The position numbers were made by a program, and so were the translations under genes. Positions 36,949-45,665 of a DNA stretch of 64,000 bases are shown piece by piece. Within the stretch, counting starts at the first letter, position 1. Each line of letters starts with the position of its first letter. Source of the DNA: Enterovibrio norvegicus FF-33 (GTDB taxonomy: Bacteria; Pseudomonadota; Gammaproteobacteria; Enterobacterales; Vibrionaceae); assembly GCF_000286835.2 (NCBI RefSeq), contig NZ_AJYD02000038.1, positions 3,022,284 to 3,086,283 on the forward strand, given 5' to 3'. Below the pieces are notes generated by a model. The model did not search any database. It was not told the origin of the DNA and was given only the letters and a program-made list of their open reading frames with translations.

Positions 36949-37007
36949 ATATTAAAAAGTAATATTATTCAATAACTTAAGAAAGACCACTGATAAACAC
37001 GTTGCTT

Positions 37008-37059
37008 GGGCGGCAAGATTTTTATCTTTTATCAATTGAAAAACGGCAATTCGCCGCCC
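37008..37059. repeat. Inverted repeats in the flagellin/TPR divergent gap
   Basis: GGGCGGC (37008-37014) and GCCGCCC (37053-37059) form distant arms. Inside them CGGC-AATTC-GCCG followed on the minus strand by TTTTTC looks like a small terminator pointing to the flagellin promoter. No gene is read into it, so it may insulate the promoter from antisense reading. The rest of the 479-base gap holds the two divergent sigma-54 promoters. Confidence 0.4.
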
Positions 37060-37202
37060 CCACAATCCTGCCTGTTAATCTCATCACGCAACCATCTTGT
37101 TGGATTGATTAACAAAAGATATCACCTCACTAATGAGCGCTATCAATCAAAAACAATCAACCGCTCAAAAATGAAACAAACACACTTATAGTTATAGGCA
37201 AT

Positions 37203-37218
37203 AGGCACGGTATTTGCT
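37203..37218 (+). promoter_or_regulatory. sigma-54 promoter of TPR-glycosyltransferase-like gene
   Basis: The plus strand reads AGGCACG-GTAT-TTGCT; all positions except the first match the consensus and GG-N10-GC spacing is exact. The expected transcript start near 37230 leaves a leader of about 45 bases to the ATG at 37275, which also argues against the earlier ATG at 37239. Confidence 0.8.
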
Positions 37219-37274
37219 GCATTTCCTGCAATCGCCTGATGCGACCAAATGCACCTACTCTAAATGGATCCATT

Positions 37275-39374
37275 ATGACAAACACCTCCCAACCTCAAGG
37301 TAATACATTGACGCTTGAACAAGCTTTTGAGCACGGTGTTAACTTGTACCAACATCAGAAAAAAGAGGAAGCCAGAGAGGTGTTTGAGCAGATTTTGCAG
37401 AAAGCGCCGAATGCCGTTCCTGCGCTGCAAGTGCTTGCTGTGCTTGATGTCGAACAAGGCTGTTGGCAAGAAGCACTGCGAAAACTCGATGCCGCACTCG
37501 ACATAGAACCGGGAGAGGGCTCTCTGCTTTTTGATAAGGCACAGGTATTAGCGCAACAAGGCATGAATAAAGACGCGCTTGAAATCGTCGACAGTTTATT
37601 GGCGGTTGCCCCCGAGCATCAAGAACTGCTAGCCATGCGGCAACAGCTTACCGCCGCGACCGGTAATGTAGGAGAGAGTCGACGCACGGCAAAATATCAC
37701 GCCAATGTGCGGTCACAAACGGCAAATGCCATCGATGCCGAAGTCGGCGAAACATTAACCCTTGCTGAGCAAATGCTCGCGTCGGGCAATAAAGAACAAG
37801 CCAAACAACTTTATCAAGCCGTAGTCAGCGTCGCTGGCGAGCAGCCAAAGGCGCTACTAGGGTTAGCAAAGCTTCAACTTGGCGAAGAAAATTTCGCCCT
37901 GGCAAGGCAAACCCTACGCCGTGCATTTGATGCGGAACAGTCTGATACCGAATTTTTCATCTTACTCAGCCACAGTGAAATAAAACTGGGGGAATACAAA
38001 GCCGCGCGTGATGTTTGTCGCCAAGGTCTCAAACACTGGCCAGATAATGCGTTGCTTTGCCGTTTATTGGTTCAAAGCTACGAAAAAGAAAGCAATTGGC
38101 TAGAGGCTTATCGCGTTGCGCTTGAGAGTATTCGCCTGCATTCACAAGATGCTGACTTGCGATACCGTTTAGCCACAGCGAGCTTCAATTTACTACGTTC
38201 GCGCCATAACTTCACCGCAACCGCCATTCTTGATTGCCAAAAACATATCGAACAGGCAGCAGCCATTGCCAGTGACGAGAATAAGCAGCGACTTTCACTC
38301 TATCTTGCGGAAATCTTTTGGTACAAAGGCGAAGCATTAGCATCAAAGCAATTACTGGAAGCACACATGAGCCGCTTCCCTGATGATATTGAAGCAGGCT
38401 TTAACGCCTGTTTTGTCTATCGCACCTTAGAAGAGTGGGATAACTATTACCGCACCAATGAGTTGGGCTTGGCCTGCGGTCGTCGTTTACGTTACCAAGG
38501 TGCTTTGCCGCAATGGAATCTTGATCGACCAAAAGATGACATCGTGTTAGTTATGCCAGAACAAGGCGTGGGTGATGAAATTCTCTACTTTCACAATCTC
38601 AGGCTGGTGCTGGATAACTGCAAAAAAGTCTATGTGGCATGCGACCCTCGCCTTGAGCCAATCCTAAGTCGCGCTTTTCCAGAAGCGATCATCGTGCCGA
38701 TTAAGCGTATCGATCACCAAGATATCGATGTACCCAAAGAGGTGATGGATAGCATCACCTCCTGGGTGGCGGGCGGCAGTTTAGCGGCGATGTGTTACCA
38801 ACAATTTGGCCGTCATGTTTATCAAGCGGGTTATGTGAATTTGAATACCGACGTGAAAGGCATTTGGCAGAATTGTCTCGATGCTATTCGCTCTGAAAAT
38901 CCAAACAAGCCATTGATCGGGCTTTGTTGGCGAAGCGGTCTCGCTGCCGCCACACGGAACATGCATTATCTGATTGCCGATGAAGTGGCACATCTGGTTA
39001 AACAATTCCCTGATGCTCTCTTTATCAACCTTCAATACGGAGACTGCACCAAAGAACTGAACAAGATTGAAAAGCTCTCGGGCGTTCGTGTTGTTCAGTT
39101 AAACGGTTTGGACTTACGCGACGATTTTGAGGGTACAGCAGCTGTGATTGATGGATTGGATGCAGTGATCACCGCAGGTACAGCAGTACATCGAATGACC
39201 ACCGCCGTCGGCACACCTTGTCATGTTTTCTTCGCAGGCAAAGAAGACTCAGACTTTTCGGTGCCACAAGCACTGTATTGTGACAATGAATTTGGCTACT
39301 TCTATCCACCGATGATGGAAAACAAATATCCGCTCATTGAAGCGATGGCGGCACATATTAAAGCCCGTTTTTAA
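37275..39374 (+). CDS. TPR-repeat protein with GT9/OGT-like glycosyltransferase domain
   Basis: A 699-residue protein with no signal peptide. Residues about 10-400 are tetratricopeptide repeats in two blocks separated by a loose linker near 130-155. Residues about 415-699 resemble the C-terminal glycosyltransferase-like domain of TPR-OGT/GT9 proteins: EQGVGDEI (429-436), IGLCWRSG (548-555), FINLQYGD and the nucleotide-sugar-type stretch DLRDDFEGTAAVIDGLDAV with GTAVHRMTTAVGTP (634-648). It starts divergently from the flagellin and has its own sigma-54 promoter, so it is probably co-expressed with the flagellum. Flagellin or hook protein glycosylation is a reasonable but unproven role. A terminator follows. 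Confidence 0.78.
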   Translation: MTNTSQPQGNTLTLEQAFEHGVNLYQHQKKEEAREVFEQILQKAPNAVPALQVLAVLDVEQGCWQEALRKLDAALDIEPGEGSLLFDKAQVLAQQGMNKDALEIVDSLLAVAPEHQELLAMRQQLTAATGNVGESRRTAKYHANVRSQTANAIDAEVGETLTLAEQMLASGNKEQAKQLYQAVVSVAGEQPKALLGLAKLQLGEENFALARQTLRRAFDAEQSDTEFFILLSHSEIKLGEYKAARDVCRQGLKHWPDNALLCRLLVQSYEKESNWLEAYRVALESIRLHSQDADLRYRLATASFNLLRSRHNFTATAILDCQKHIEQAAAIASDENKQRLSLYLAEIFWYKGEALASKQLLEAHMSRFPDDIEAGFNACFVYRTLEEWDNYYRTNELGLACGRRLRYQGALPQWNLDRPKDDIVLVMPEQGVGDEILYFHNLRLVLDNCKKVYVACDPRLEPILSRAFPEAIIVPIKRIDHQDIDVPKEVMDSITSWVAGGSLAAMCYQQFGRHVYQAGYVNLNTDVKGIWQNCLDAIRSENPNKPLIGLCWRSGLAAATRNMHYLIADEVAHLVKQFPDALFINLQYGDCTKELNKIEKLSGVRVVQLNGLDLRDDFEGTAAVIDGLDAVITAGTAVHRMTTAVGTPCHVFFAGKEDSDFSVPQALYCDNEFGYFYPPMMENKYPLIEAMAAHIKARF

Positions 39375-39442
39375 GCGAGTTTAAAAATCCATCGTGTCTA
39401 TATCCTAGCAACCTCAATGTGCTGGATATAGACCAACAAAAT

Positions 39443-39468
39443 AGGCCAGCAAATGCTGGCCTCTTTTT
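39443..39468 (+). terminator. Intrinsic terminator after TPR gene
   Basis: Stem AGGCCAGC/GCTGGCCT with loop AAAT and tail CTTTTT, 70 bases after the TPR gene stop. It makes this gene a single-gene unit. Confidence 0.9.
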
Positions 39469-39501
39469 GATTGTCATTTCGAGGGTTTTACCACTCGTGA
39501 C

Positions 39502-40716
39502 TTAATGCCCTTCCAACGCAATATCAGGCGGACACGCTGGTCGCTTTTCTCTTACAGACAACAACAGCAAGGTTAATGCCGCGACACCTGCTAGCATCAT
39601 CGCAATCATTACTGATTGATAATCTTGCCACTCGGCAATAACACCCACAGTAACGCTCGACATCAGGCTAGCCAATAATATGCCGTTGTTAAATAGCGTC
39701 GTAGCGAGCCCCAACTGACGCGGCATTTTATTTTGAATGACCACCATACCCAGACCAGCACTGATACCCACTGCGATACCATTGAGAATCTGAAGAGCAT
39801 ACATTTGCCACAACACTTGTGTACCAAACAACAAGGTGTAGAAAATACATGCTGCTGCTGCGCCAAATACCATCAACCTTTGCGGCGCAACCTTTGCCGC
39901 CCAAAGTCCGGCCAACACCATCACGGGAATTTCGACAAACGCGGCAAGACCAAGCAACTGACCCGCAATAGAACCTGCCATTTCCAGCTCTTTTGTCACA
40001 TAAAGCGGAATCGTGGTCACATACATATTATTCGCCCAGAACAGCATAAACACGGCACCTAGATAGAGAGGAACCCCTTCTATTTTGCGCCACTTCTGCT
40101 GCGACTCAACGATAGCATCTTGTTTTTCAATTTTGACCGTCGGATACATGAACCACACAATCAGCACGGATATCGCCATCATTGATCCCGCAAACAAGAA
40201 CGCGCCATTAAAGCCGTATGCGTCTTTGATGATGAACGCGAGCGGCGGGCCAATAACCCACGACAGCGACATCATGGCGCGCATCAATGATAAAAACAGC
40301 GTGCCATTATCACCAAGATACTCATCAGCATATTGGCGTCCCATGGTGAAGTTTTGTGGCATTGCCGCAGCGGTAAAGCTAGCAATTAAAACCATCACCA
40401 AGAGCGCCAGATAGTAATTTCGGATAAACACAAACAGCGCCATCACGATGATGAATGCCACTTGCGACCACATAATGATTTTGCGTCGATCCCAGCCCTG
40501 ATCTGACAATTTGGCAATACGTTGTGACACCAACACACCGCTTAAAATTGATACGGCAAGGAATATCCCCATTTGTAATGGCGACGCGTTAAGTCCATCT
40601 ACGACATAAATTCCTGATAACGGATAGAAAAAGCCACCGCTTAGGCCTGAGAACAGACTTACCAGCAAGTAACTAAGCGGAGCTTTTTGCGTTAAAAAAC
40701 GACCATAGTTTTTCAT
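39502..40716 (-). CDS. MFS transporter, sugar efflux (SetA/SotB-like) type
   Basis: A 404-residue membrane protein with 12 predicted helices. The loop after helix 2 has AKLSDQGWDRRKI, like the MFS signature, and SFTAAAMPQNFTMGRQYADEY resembles sugar efflux transporters (SET family). Such pumps export sugars or analogues from the cytoplasm. It is read toward the flagellar gene block but faces an AraC gene across a 209-base divergent gap, a typical regulator-target pair. No flagellar role is evident. Confidence 0.82.
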   Translation of the reverse strand: MKNYGRFLTQKAPLSYLLVSLFSGLSGGFFYPLSGIYVVDGLNASPLQMGIFLAVSILSGVLVSQRIAKLSDQGWDRRKIIMWSQVAFIIVMALFVFIRNYYLALLVMVLIASFTAAAMPQNFTMGRQYADEYLGDNGTLFLSLMRAMMSLSWVIGPPLAFIIKDAYGFNGAFLFAGSMMAISVLIVWFMYPTVKIEKQDAIVESQQKWRKIEGVPLYLGAVFMLFWANNMYVTTIPLYVTKELEMAGSIAGQLLGLAAFVEIPVMVLAGLWAAKVAPQRLMVFGAAAACIFYTLLFGTQVLWQMYALQILNGIAVGISAGLGMVVIQNKMPRQLGLATTLFNNGILLASLMSSVTVGVIAEWQDYQSVMIAMMLAGVAALTLLLLSVREKRPACPPDIALEGH

Positions 40717-40802
40717 TTATGTCTCTCGCAATAAAATATTACGGTTCTTGATTTGTTTATGAAGCAATTGGAGCAAGTTTAAGGATAAATATGCACTTCA
40801 TG

Positions 40803-40876
40803 TGATAGCTATCAAGCAACCACTGATACTATTCATTCATAATCTTCCAACTAGCTGACAAGTTAACTAGAACTAG
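40803..40876. promoter_or_regulatory. Candidate operator region between MFS and AraC genes
   Basis: The divergent gap holds a perfect 12-base palindrome TGATAGCTATCA (40803-40814) and three AACTAG copies at 40849, 40865 and 40871, the last two adjacent. AraC proteins bind direct repeats, so the AACTAG copies are the better candidates. Confidence 0.4.
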
Positions 40877-40925
40877 CGCTGATATACTCAAGTGGCTTTT
40901 CAATAACAGAGAGTGGAGAGGCGAA

Positions 40926-41810
40926 GTGCGACCAACCATCGAGCGTATCAATAAAGCCGTGAGCCCTTCTTGGCATTTTGTCGATTACCTGTGCGATCAT
41001 GCGATCACAGGAACGCATTGCGGTTGGCACTATCACAGCGAAATTGAACTCGTGCTTTATCACGACCCTCACAAGGTCTCTCCCGGAAAAACCGTTCTGG
41101 ATGACTATGTGGGCGAAGCGACTCATGGTTGCGCCTACCTTATCGGCCCTGGTTTACCGCACATGGTCACACGATCTTCAACGGCCACGCCCGAACGAGC
41201 CAGTAGCTCCCATGTGCTATGGCTTGATCAAGCTTGGCTTCAATCCTTGGTAACAACGGTGCCGGAGCTGTCGTCCGTGAGTGATTTATTGGTACGCGCA
41301 CACAAGGGAATAAAACTGTCTGCTGCTTGTGCAGACGCATTGTTTCCTTTGATGAATGGCACGCCGCAGCTCAAACCCTCCGCACAATTTTTGCGAGTGG
41401 TCGAAATCCTTCTGCTGCTTAGTGAAGATAAAATGGCGCAAGCCGTGACATCTCGCCCGCTGTGTTTTTACGTCGCAAAAGAAACGCCCGTTATCGACAA
41501 GCTGGAAAAAGCGCAGCAGTTTATCGCCGACCATTACAACACGCAAATTTCTGTTGAAGACATCTGTAGGCATCTGCATGTGAGTGAAAGCTCACTCTAC
41601 CGAATGTTTGAAAAACACTTTGCGGAGAGCTTTTCTGATCACTTAAAAAACTATCGACTCGGCAAGGCATGTGAATGGTTGGTGCGGTCAAATACGTCGG
41701 TGTCAGTGGTGGCGGAGCGCGTAGGATTCACTAATTTGTCGAACTTTAATCGCCAGTTCAAAACGGCAAAAAACATGACGCCGACTGAATTTCGGCGTTT
41801 GTTTAGATAA
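40926..41810 (+). CDS. AraC family transcriptional regulator (GTG start)
   Basis: A 294-residue regulator. The N-terminal part (about 20-100) looks like a cupin sensor domain with the metal/ligand-type GWHYHSEIELVL; the C-terminal domain (about 195-294) has two HTH units, ISVEDICRHLHVSESSLYRMFEKHF and VSVVAERVGFTNLSNFNRQFK with the closing MTPTEFRR. GTG is preceded by GGAGAGG. It probably controls the divergent MFS gene. A 71-base gap without a clear terminator separates it from flgL. Confidence 0.88.
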   Translation: MRPTIERINKAVSPSWHFVDYLCDHAITGTHCGWHYHSEIELVLYHDPHKVSPGKTVLDDYVGEATHGCAYLIGPGLPHMVTRSSTATPERASSSHVLWLDQAWLQSLVTTVPELSSVSDLLVRAHKGIKLSAACADALFPLMNGTPQLKPSAQFLRVVEILLLLSEDKMAQAVTSRPLCFYVAKETPVIDKLEKAQQFIADHYNTQISVEDICRHLHVSESSLYRMFEKHFAESFSDHLKNYRLGKACEWLVRSNTSVSVVAERVGFTNLSNFNRQFKTAKNMTPTEFRRLFR

Positions 41811-41881
41811 TGGAATAGGAAATAGCTACTTCTCGCGACCCGCTCCTGCGCGCCTTACTTTTACCGATAAGACTAAACACA

Positions 41882-43075
41882 TTAGATATAGTTAAACAGC
41901 GACAAATCTTTCGTTTTGGAAAACGCTTGCTGCGATGCTTTCAGTGCAAGCAGGTTTTCATTCATGTCGATCACTGCCGTGGAATAATCCAAATCTTCCA
42001 TCGTACCCAGCGAGCGGTTGAGTACCAATTTGAAATCTTGGTGCATGCTTTCCTGACGATCAAGCGTCGTCAGGCGCGTACCCACTTCGGAGCGGGCTTT
42101 GTTCAAATGCTTAAATGCAGCAGAAAATTGCTCTGTGACCTGATGCAGTTCGGCGGTCGCAGACGCATCAAAAATGCTTTCACGGGACAAATCGATGCCT
42201 TTTTTAAACGCGTCAAACACATTGAACGTGTCCTGACGTTCTAGCGCTATCGTGTCGCCATCTAACATCTCACCTTCAAAACGCATGGTCAGCGTGCCAA
42301 ACTCAACGCCAGTTTGAGGATCATACATACCCGTGCTGACCACGTTGCCATTTTGCATCAGTTCATATTGCGTTTGCCCATTAGCGTCAACGTTGAAACT
42401 CACCGCATACTCAGAAATATCGGCATTATTGGTGTTCGTTGCGCTGGCCAACAGCAGCAAAGAACCGCTTTCCAACTCATATTCAGGCTGATAATCACCA
42501 AATGGATTTTTAATTTCCATGAAGACCTGATCACCCGGATCGCTGGTTTGAACTTCTACCGCAGGGGCAACTTGTGCGGTGCGATGATAACTATCGCCCG
42601 CGTAACGAACATCACCTGAGCTGTCTCGATAAAACGGCTGTTTACTAGATTGAGTGCCTGCAAACAAAAAGTTGCCGGACTCATCTTTTGCGTTCACCAA
42701 GTTCATGAAGTTGTCGTACAGGCCTTTCAAATCTTGACGGTGTGCGGTTCGATCATCGTCAGACAAAGAACCGTTAATCATTTCCATGGTTTTTCGTTTT
42801 GCGCTGTCGGTCAATTGCTCTGCGTCATCAATGGCAATTTCAGCACGAGTTTGACGATTTCGCGCCAGCGTAATGGAATCAACATACTGATCAAGCTGCT
42901 TGTCTTGCTGACGGAAATTTTGAATATAAATAGAAGCAACAGGGTCATCACCCGACGTGAGAACACGTTTGCCCGTCGCAAGTTGATCTTGGTTATCCTG
43001 CAATTTTACCTGCTGGCGCATCAGGTCATTCGACACTGATTGATAATTGTGAAAACTGGCAATGCGGCTAATCAT
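41882..43075 (-). CDS. flgL: Hook-filament junction protein FlgL (HAP3)
   Basis: A 397-residue protein with flagellin-like ends: N-terminal coiled coil QQVKLQDNQDQLATGKRVLTSG-like segment and C-terminal IDMNENLLALKASQQAFSKTKDLSLFNYI. The middle is unlike flagellin. It forms the second junction ring. ATG at 43075 has AAGGA eight bases upstream; it follows flgK by 11 bases. Confidence 0.95.
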   Translation of the reverse strand: MISRIASFHNYQSVSNDLMRQQVKLQDNQDQLATGKRVLTSGDDPVASIYIQNFRQQDKQLDQYVDSITLARNRQTRAEIAIDDAEQLTDSAKRKTMEMINGSLSDDDRTAHRQDLKGLYDNFMNLVNAKDESGNFLFAGTQSSKQPFYRDSSGDVRYAGDSYHRTAQVAPAVEVQTSDPGDQVFMEIKNPFGDYQPEYELESGSLLLLASATNTNNADISEYAVSFNVDANGQTQYELMQNGNVVSTGMYDPQTGVEFGTLTMRFEGEMLDGDTIALERQDTFNVFDAFKKGIDLSRESIFDASATAELHQVTEQFSAAFKHLNKARSEVGTRLTTLDRQESMHQDFKLVLNRSLGTMEDLDYSTAVIDMNENLLALKASQQAFSKTKDLSLFNYI

Positions 43076-43086
43076 CACTCACATCC

Positions 43087-44964
43087 TTATCGGGTTGCAT
43101 TTAGCAGGGTTTCAAAGGTTTCATTTGCCGCCGTCATAATTCGGGACGACGCCATATATGCGTGCTGGAACTTCATCATGTTGGCTGCTTCTTCATCAAG
43201 GTTAACCCCTGATATTTCAGCCACACGTCCTGCCGCTGCGTCGTGCTCTACACGACTAATATCTTCAAGGCGCGCAAATGACGCTTTCTGCACACCCAGA
43301 TCGGTATTTAGGCCTTCGTAGACGTCGATCAAACTTGAACGACCACCATCCATGACTTTTTGAGTCTGCAATTTTTGCATGCGGATCAGGTTGCCGTTTT
43401 CACCATCAGCGGCAATCAAGCTCACCGAGAATACATCTTCTGGCGCTGCCCCTTCAGACAGTTCAAACACAGTGCCATTCACATTGACCGGAGACGCTGG
43501 CGGATACGCTTGAGGTGCAAGCAAGATATTGCCTTTCATGTCCAGCACCGCAAACTGGGACGCATCAGGAGAAATAGCCACCTGAAATTCTTGTTGAGCG
43601 CCCGATTGCAGTACCGTCAAATCTCCCTGACCGGTGATCACAGATTTGGAGCTGACATAGCTTTGCGCGGCAATTTTGGCGGGGTCTTCCATTGTCACAC
43701 CAATTTGACCCGCAGCCTGACGCACTGGGCGAATCACCACCCGCTCACCGGCACTTAAGCCAACATCGAGCTGAATTTTCAGGCCATCTACGCTAATCGA
43801 TGGCGGCGTGCCTGTTGGGGTAACAGACATCATATTCTTTTCGGGATCGACTACAGTGTATTGGCTGCCATCATACTTCAACTGATAATCACCGATTTTC
43901 AGTTTCGTTAAATCATCGATGTACACTTTCATATCAGCTGTCGATTCTGGACTTTTTATCACGCGATCACGTGCAATGTTGTCACTGTTAAAATCAACAA
44001 AGATATTTTCGCCAACAGCGCCACTCAGATCATAGCCCTGATTTTGAAGATCATTAATAGACATCGCAAAACCAGCAGCAAGCCGTCCAAGTTCATCACG
44101 CGCCTGCCCCAGTGTCTTATCACGGTACTCGAACATCGCGCCAAGCTTGCCGCGGATGTCGCCGTTATCGATCGGCTTCAGCGCCTTACCTTCTACCAAG
44201 GCCAAGCGACGTTTTTGATGATCCGGCACGCCTGGTACAGTTTGAAGTTCACTGGAATGCAGACCCGACACCAAGGTGTGTCCGCTGCCGATAATAACGT
44301 TATACAAACCATCGTCACGCTGGTTGACACTCACCTGAGTGAATTCCGACAACTCGTTAATCAATCGTTGGTGACGGTCCAGTAAATCGTTGTCGACAGT
44401 CTGGCTTTTCACAATGGCTTTGTGGATATCCACAATTTCTCGGCCAATGTCATTCATACGCGTCAACGTGGCATCAATTTCTACCGAGGTATCCATCTCT
44501 TGGGACTGAAGTGCGTTGTTGATATCATTAAGGCCTGCAGCAACAAGACGCGATTTTTCTAACACCACTTTTCGAGCCCCCATGTCACTCGGGCTATCTG
44601 TTAAGCCTTTTACCGCGCCGTAAAATTCATTCATGTTTTCCGGAATTTTCTTGGCTGAGTGCGACATCATGTCGTCGAGCATGGTGAGCTGGCCATTTCG
44701 AGTGGCCGCGTGAGCTAACGAGGATGTGGTGATATTAAATTCGTTAACGGCAAACTTGTCATAGTTACGCCTAACCGCAGCGGCATGAACCCCTGTGCCC
44801 CATTGGTTTGCAGACCAATAGGCAGAATCGTTGGCATGCTGTTCAACGGACTGACGGCTATAGCCTTCAGTGTTCACATTCGAGATGTTGTGACCCGTTG
44901 TATTCAGTTGCCGTTGTGCTGTCAAAACGCCCTGAGAACCAAGCGTCAGCAGATCAAACCCCAT
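43087..44964 (-). CDS. flgK: Hook-filament junction protein FlgK (HAP1)
   Basis: A 625-residue protein with the flagellar rod signature near the start (TTGHNISNVNTEGYSRQ) and the C-terminal NLDEEAANMMKFQHAYMASSRIM. The large middle is variable. It joins hook and filament. The gene starts a new unit with flgL; a sigma-54-like element lies about 55 bases upstream. Confidence 0.96.
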   Translation of the reverse strand: MGFDLLTLGSQGVLTAQRQLNTTGHNISNVNTEGYSRQSVEQHANDSAYWSANQWGTGVHAAAVRRNYDKFAVNEFNITTSSLAHAATRNGQLTMLDDMMSHSAKKIPENMNEFYGAVKGLTDSPSDMGARKVVLEKSRLVAAGLNDINNALQSQEMDTSVEIDATLTRMNDIGREIVDIHKAIVKSQTVDNDLLDRHQRLINELSEFTQVSVNQRDDGLYNVIIGSGHTLVSGLHSSELQTVPGVPDHQKRRLALVEGKALKPIDNGDIRGKLGAMFEYRDKTLGQARDELGRLAAGFAMSINDLQNQGYDLSGAVGENIFVDFNSDNIARDRVIKSPESTADMKVYIDDLTKLKIGDYQLKYDGSQYTVVDPEKNMMSVTPTGTPPSISVDGLKIQLDVGLSAGERVVIRPVRQAAGQIGVTMEDPAKIAAQSYVSSKSVITGQGDLTVLQSGAQQEFQVAISPDASQFAVLDMKGNILLAPQAYPPASPVNVNGTVFELSEGAAPEDVFSVSLIAADGENGNLIRMQKLQTQKVMDGGRSSLIDVYEGLNTDLGVQKASFARLEDISRVEHDAAAGRVAEISGVNLDEEAANMMKFQHAYMASSRIMTAANETFETLLNATR

Positions 44965-45019
44965 TCTGCCCCCGTATGCGGAAATGCATAGCCTACAAAA
45001 GTGTGTATTAGACTTTTAA

Positions 45020-45035
45020 TTCAAGAATCATGCCA
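45020..45035 (-). promoter_or_regulatory. sigma-54-like promoter of flgKL
   Basis: The minus strand reads TGGCATG-ATTC-TTGAA; the -24 block matches well, the -12 has A for C. The same TTGAA -12 is found at the flgA promoter (55349), which supports it. Confidence 0.65.
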
Positions 45036-45123
45036 TGAAATTATATTGATTTATTTCAATGGGATAACGGAATTTATCAGTACATTAAGTAAGGGGGATG
45101 TGCAGGCAGGCAAGAGCTTGCCG

Positions 45124-45609
45124 TTAGGAGGAAAGCCATGTCCAGAAGCCAAAGGAAAATCGAGGGAGCAAATCAATGCCAGCGAAAGATTTAAGCAGAT
45201 ATAAGGAAATAATCACCATAGAAAACAGCGCAAAGCTGCCCACCAGCAACAAAACGACGCGCCATGCATTCGCCACTTTTTGCTCTGTACGTGAAAGATC
45301 TCGACGGTTTCGACCAAAAAGGAACACTAAATAATAGTTCCAGCCAAATCCCCCCATCACGGTTCGAATATCAACAGCATGGCTCGCTTTTCCTCGCGTA
45401 CCAAACATCATCTTAAGTTGCAGTAACTGAGAGTCAGTGAATGTGGAAGCAACATCTTTGGGGATTTTATCGAGGAAAGCACGAATGAAAGGGTCACGAT
45501 GAATAGAGCCAGCCTGATTAAGCGATTGTTTTGGTGTTATCTTTTCAGTGCCGGTCAGATCGGTACCTAAGTGCTCGGTATCGGATTGCTTGCCTGATTG
45601 TTCCACCAT
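45124..45609 (-). CDS. Membrane protein of unknown function between flgJ and flgK
   Basis: A 161-residue protein with a soluble N-terminal half and C-terminal hydrophobic segments (about residues 111-133, and a weaker one at the end). Conserved-looking text is DPFIRAFLDKIPKDVASTF, HAVDIRT, YYLVFLFGRNRRDLSR. I recall similar proteins in other marine gammaproteobacteria but no function. ATG at 45609 has AAGGT upstream; a TTG at 45660 would add 17 residues. It follows flgJ and is likely cotranscribed with flgFGHIJ. Confidence 0.65.
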   Translation of the reverse strand: MVEQSGKQSDTEHLGTDLTGTEKITPKQSLNQAGSIHRDPFIRAFLDKIPKDVASTFTDSQLLQLKMMFGTRGKASHAVDIRTVMGGFGWNYYLVFLFGRNRRDLSRTEQKVANAWRVVLLLVGSFALFSMVIISLYLLKSFAGIDLLPRFSFGFWTWLSS

Positions 45610-45665
45610 CGGGATACCTTGTCTAGATAGATCGTTAACCAGCGTTATCCCATTAACCAAGGAAT

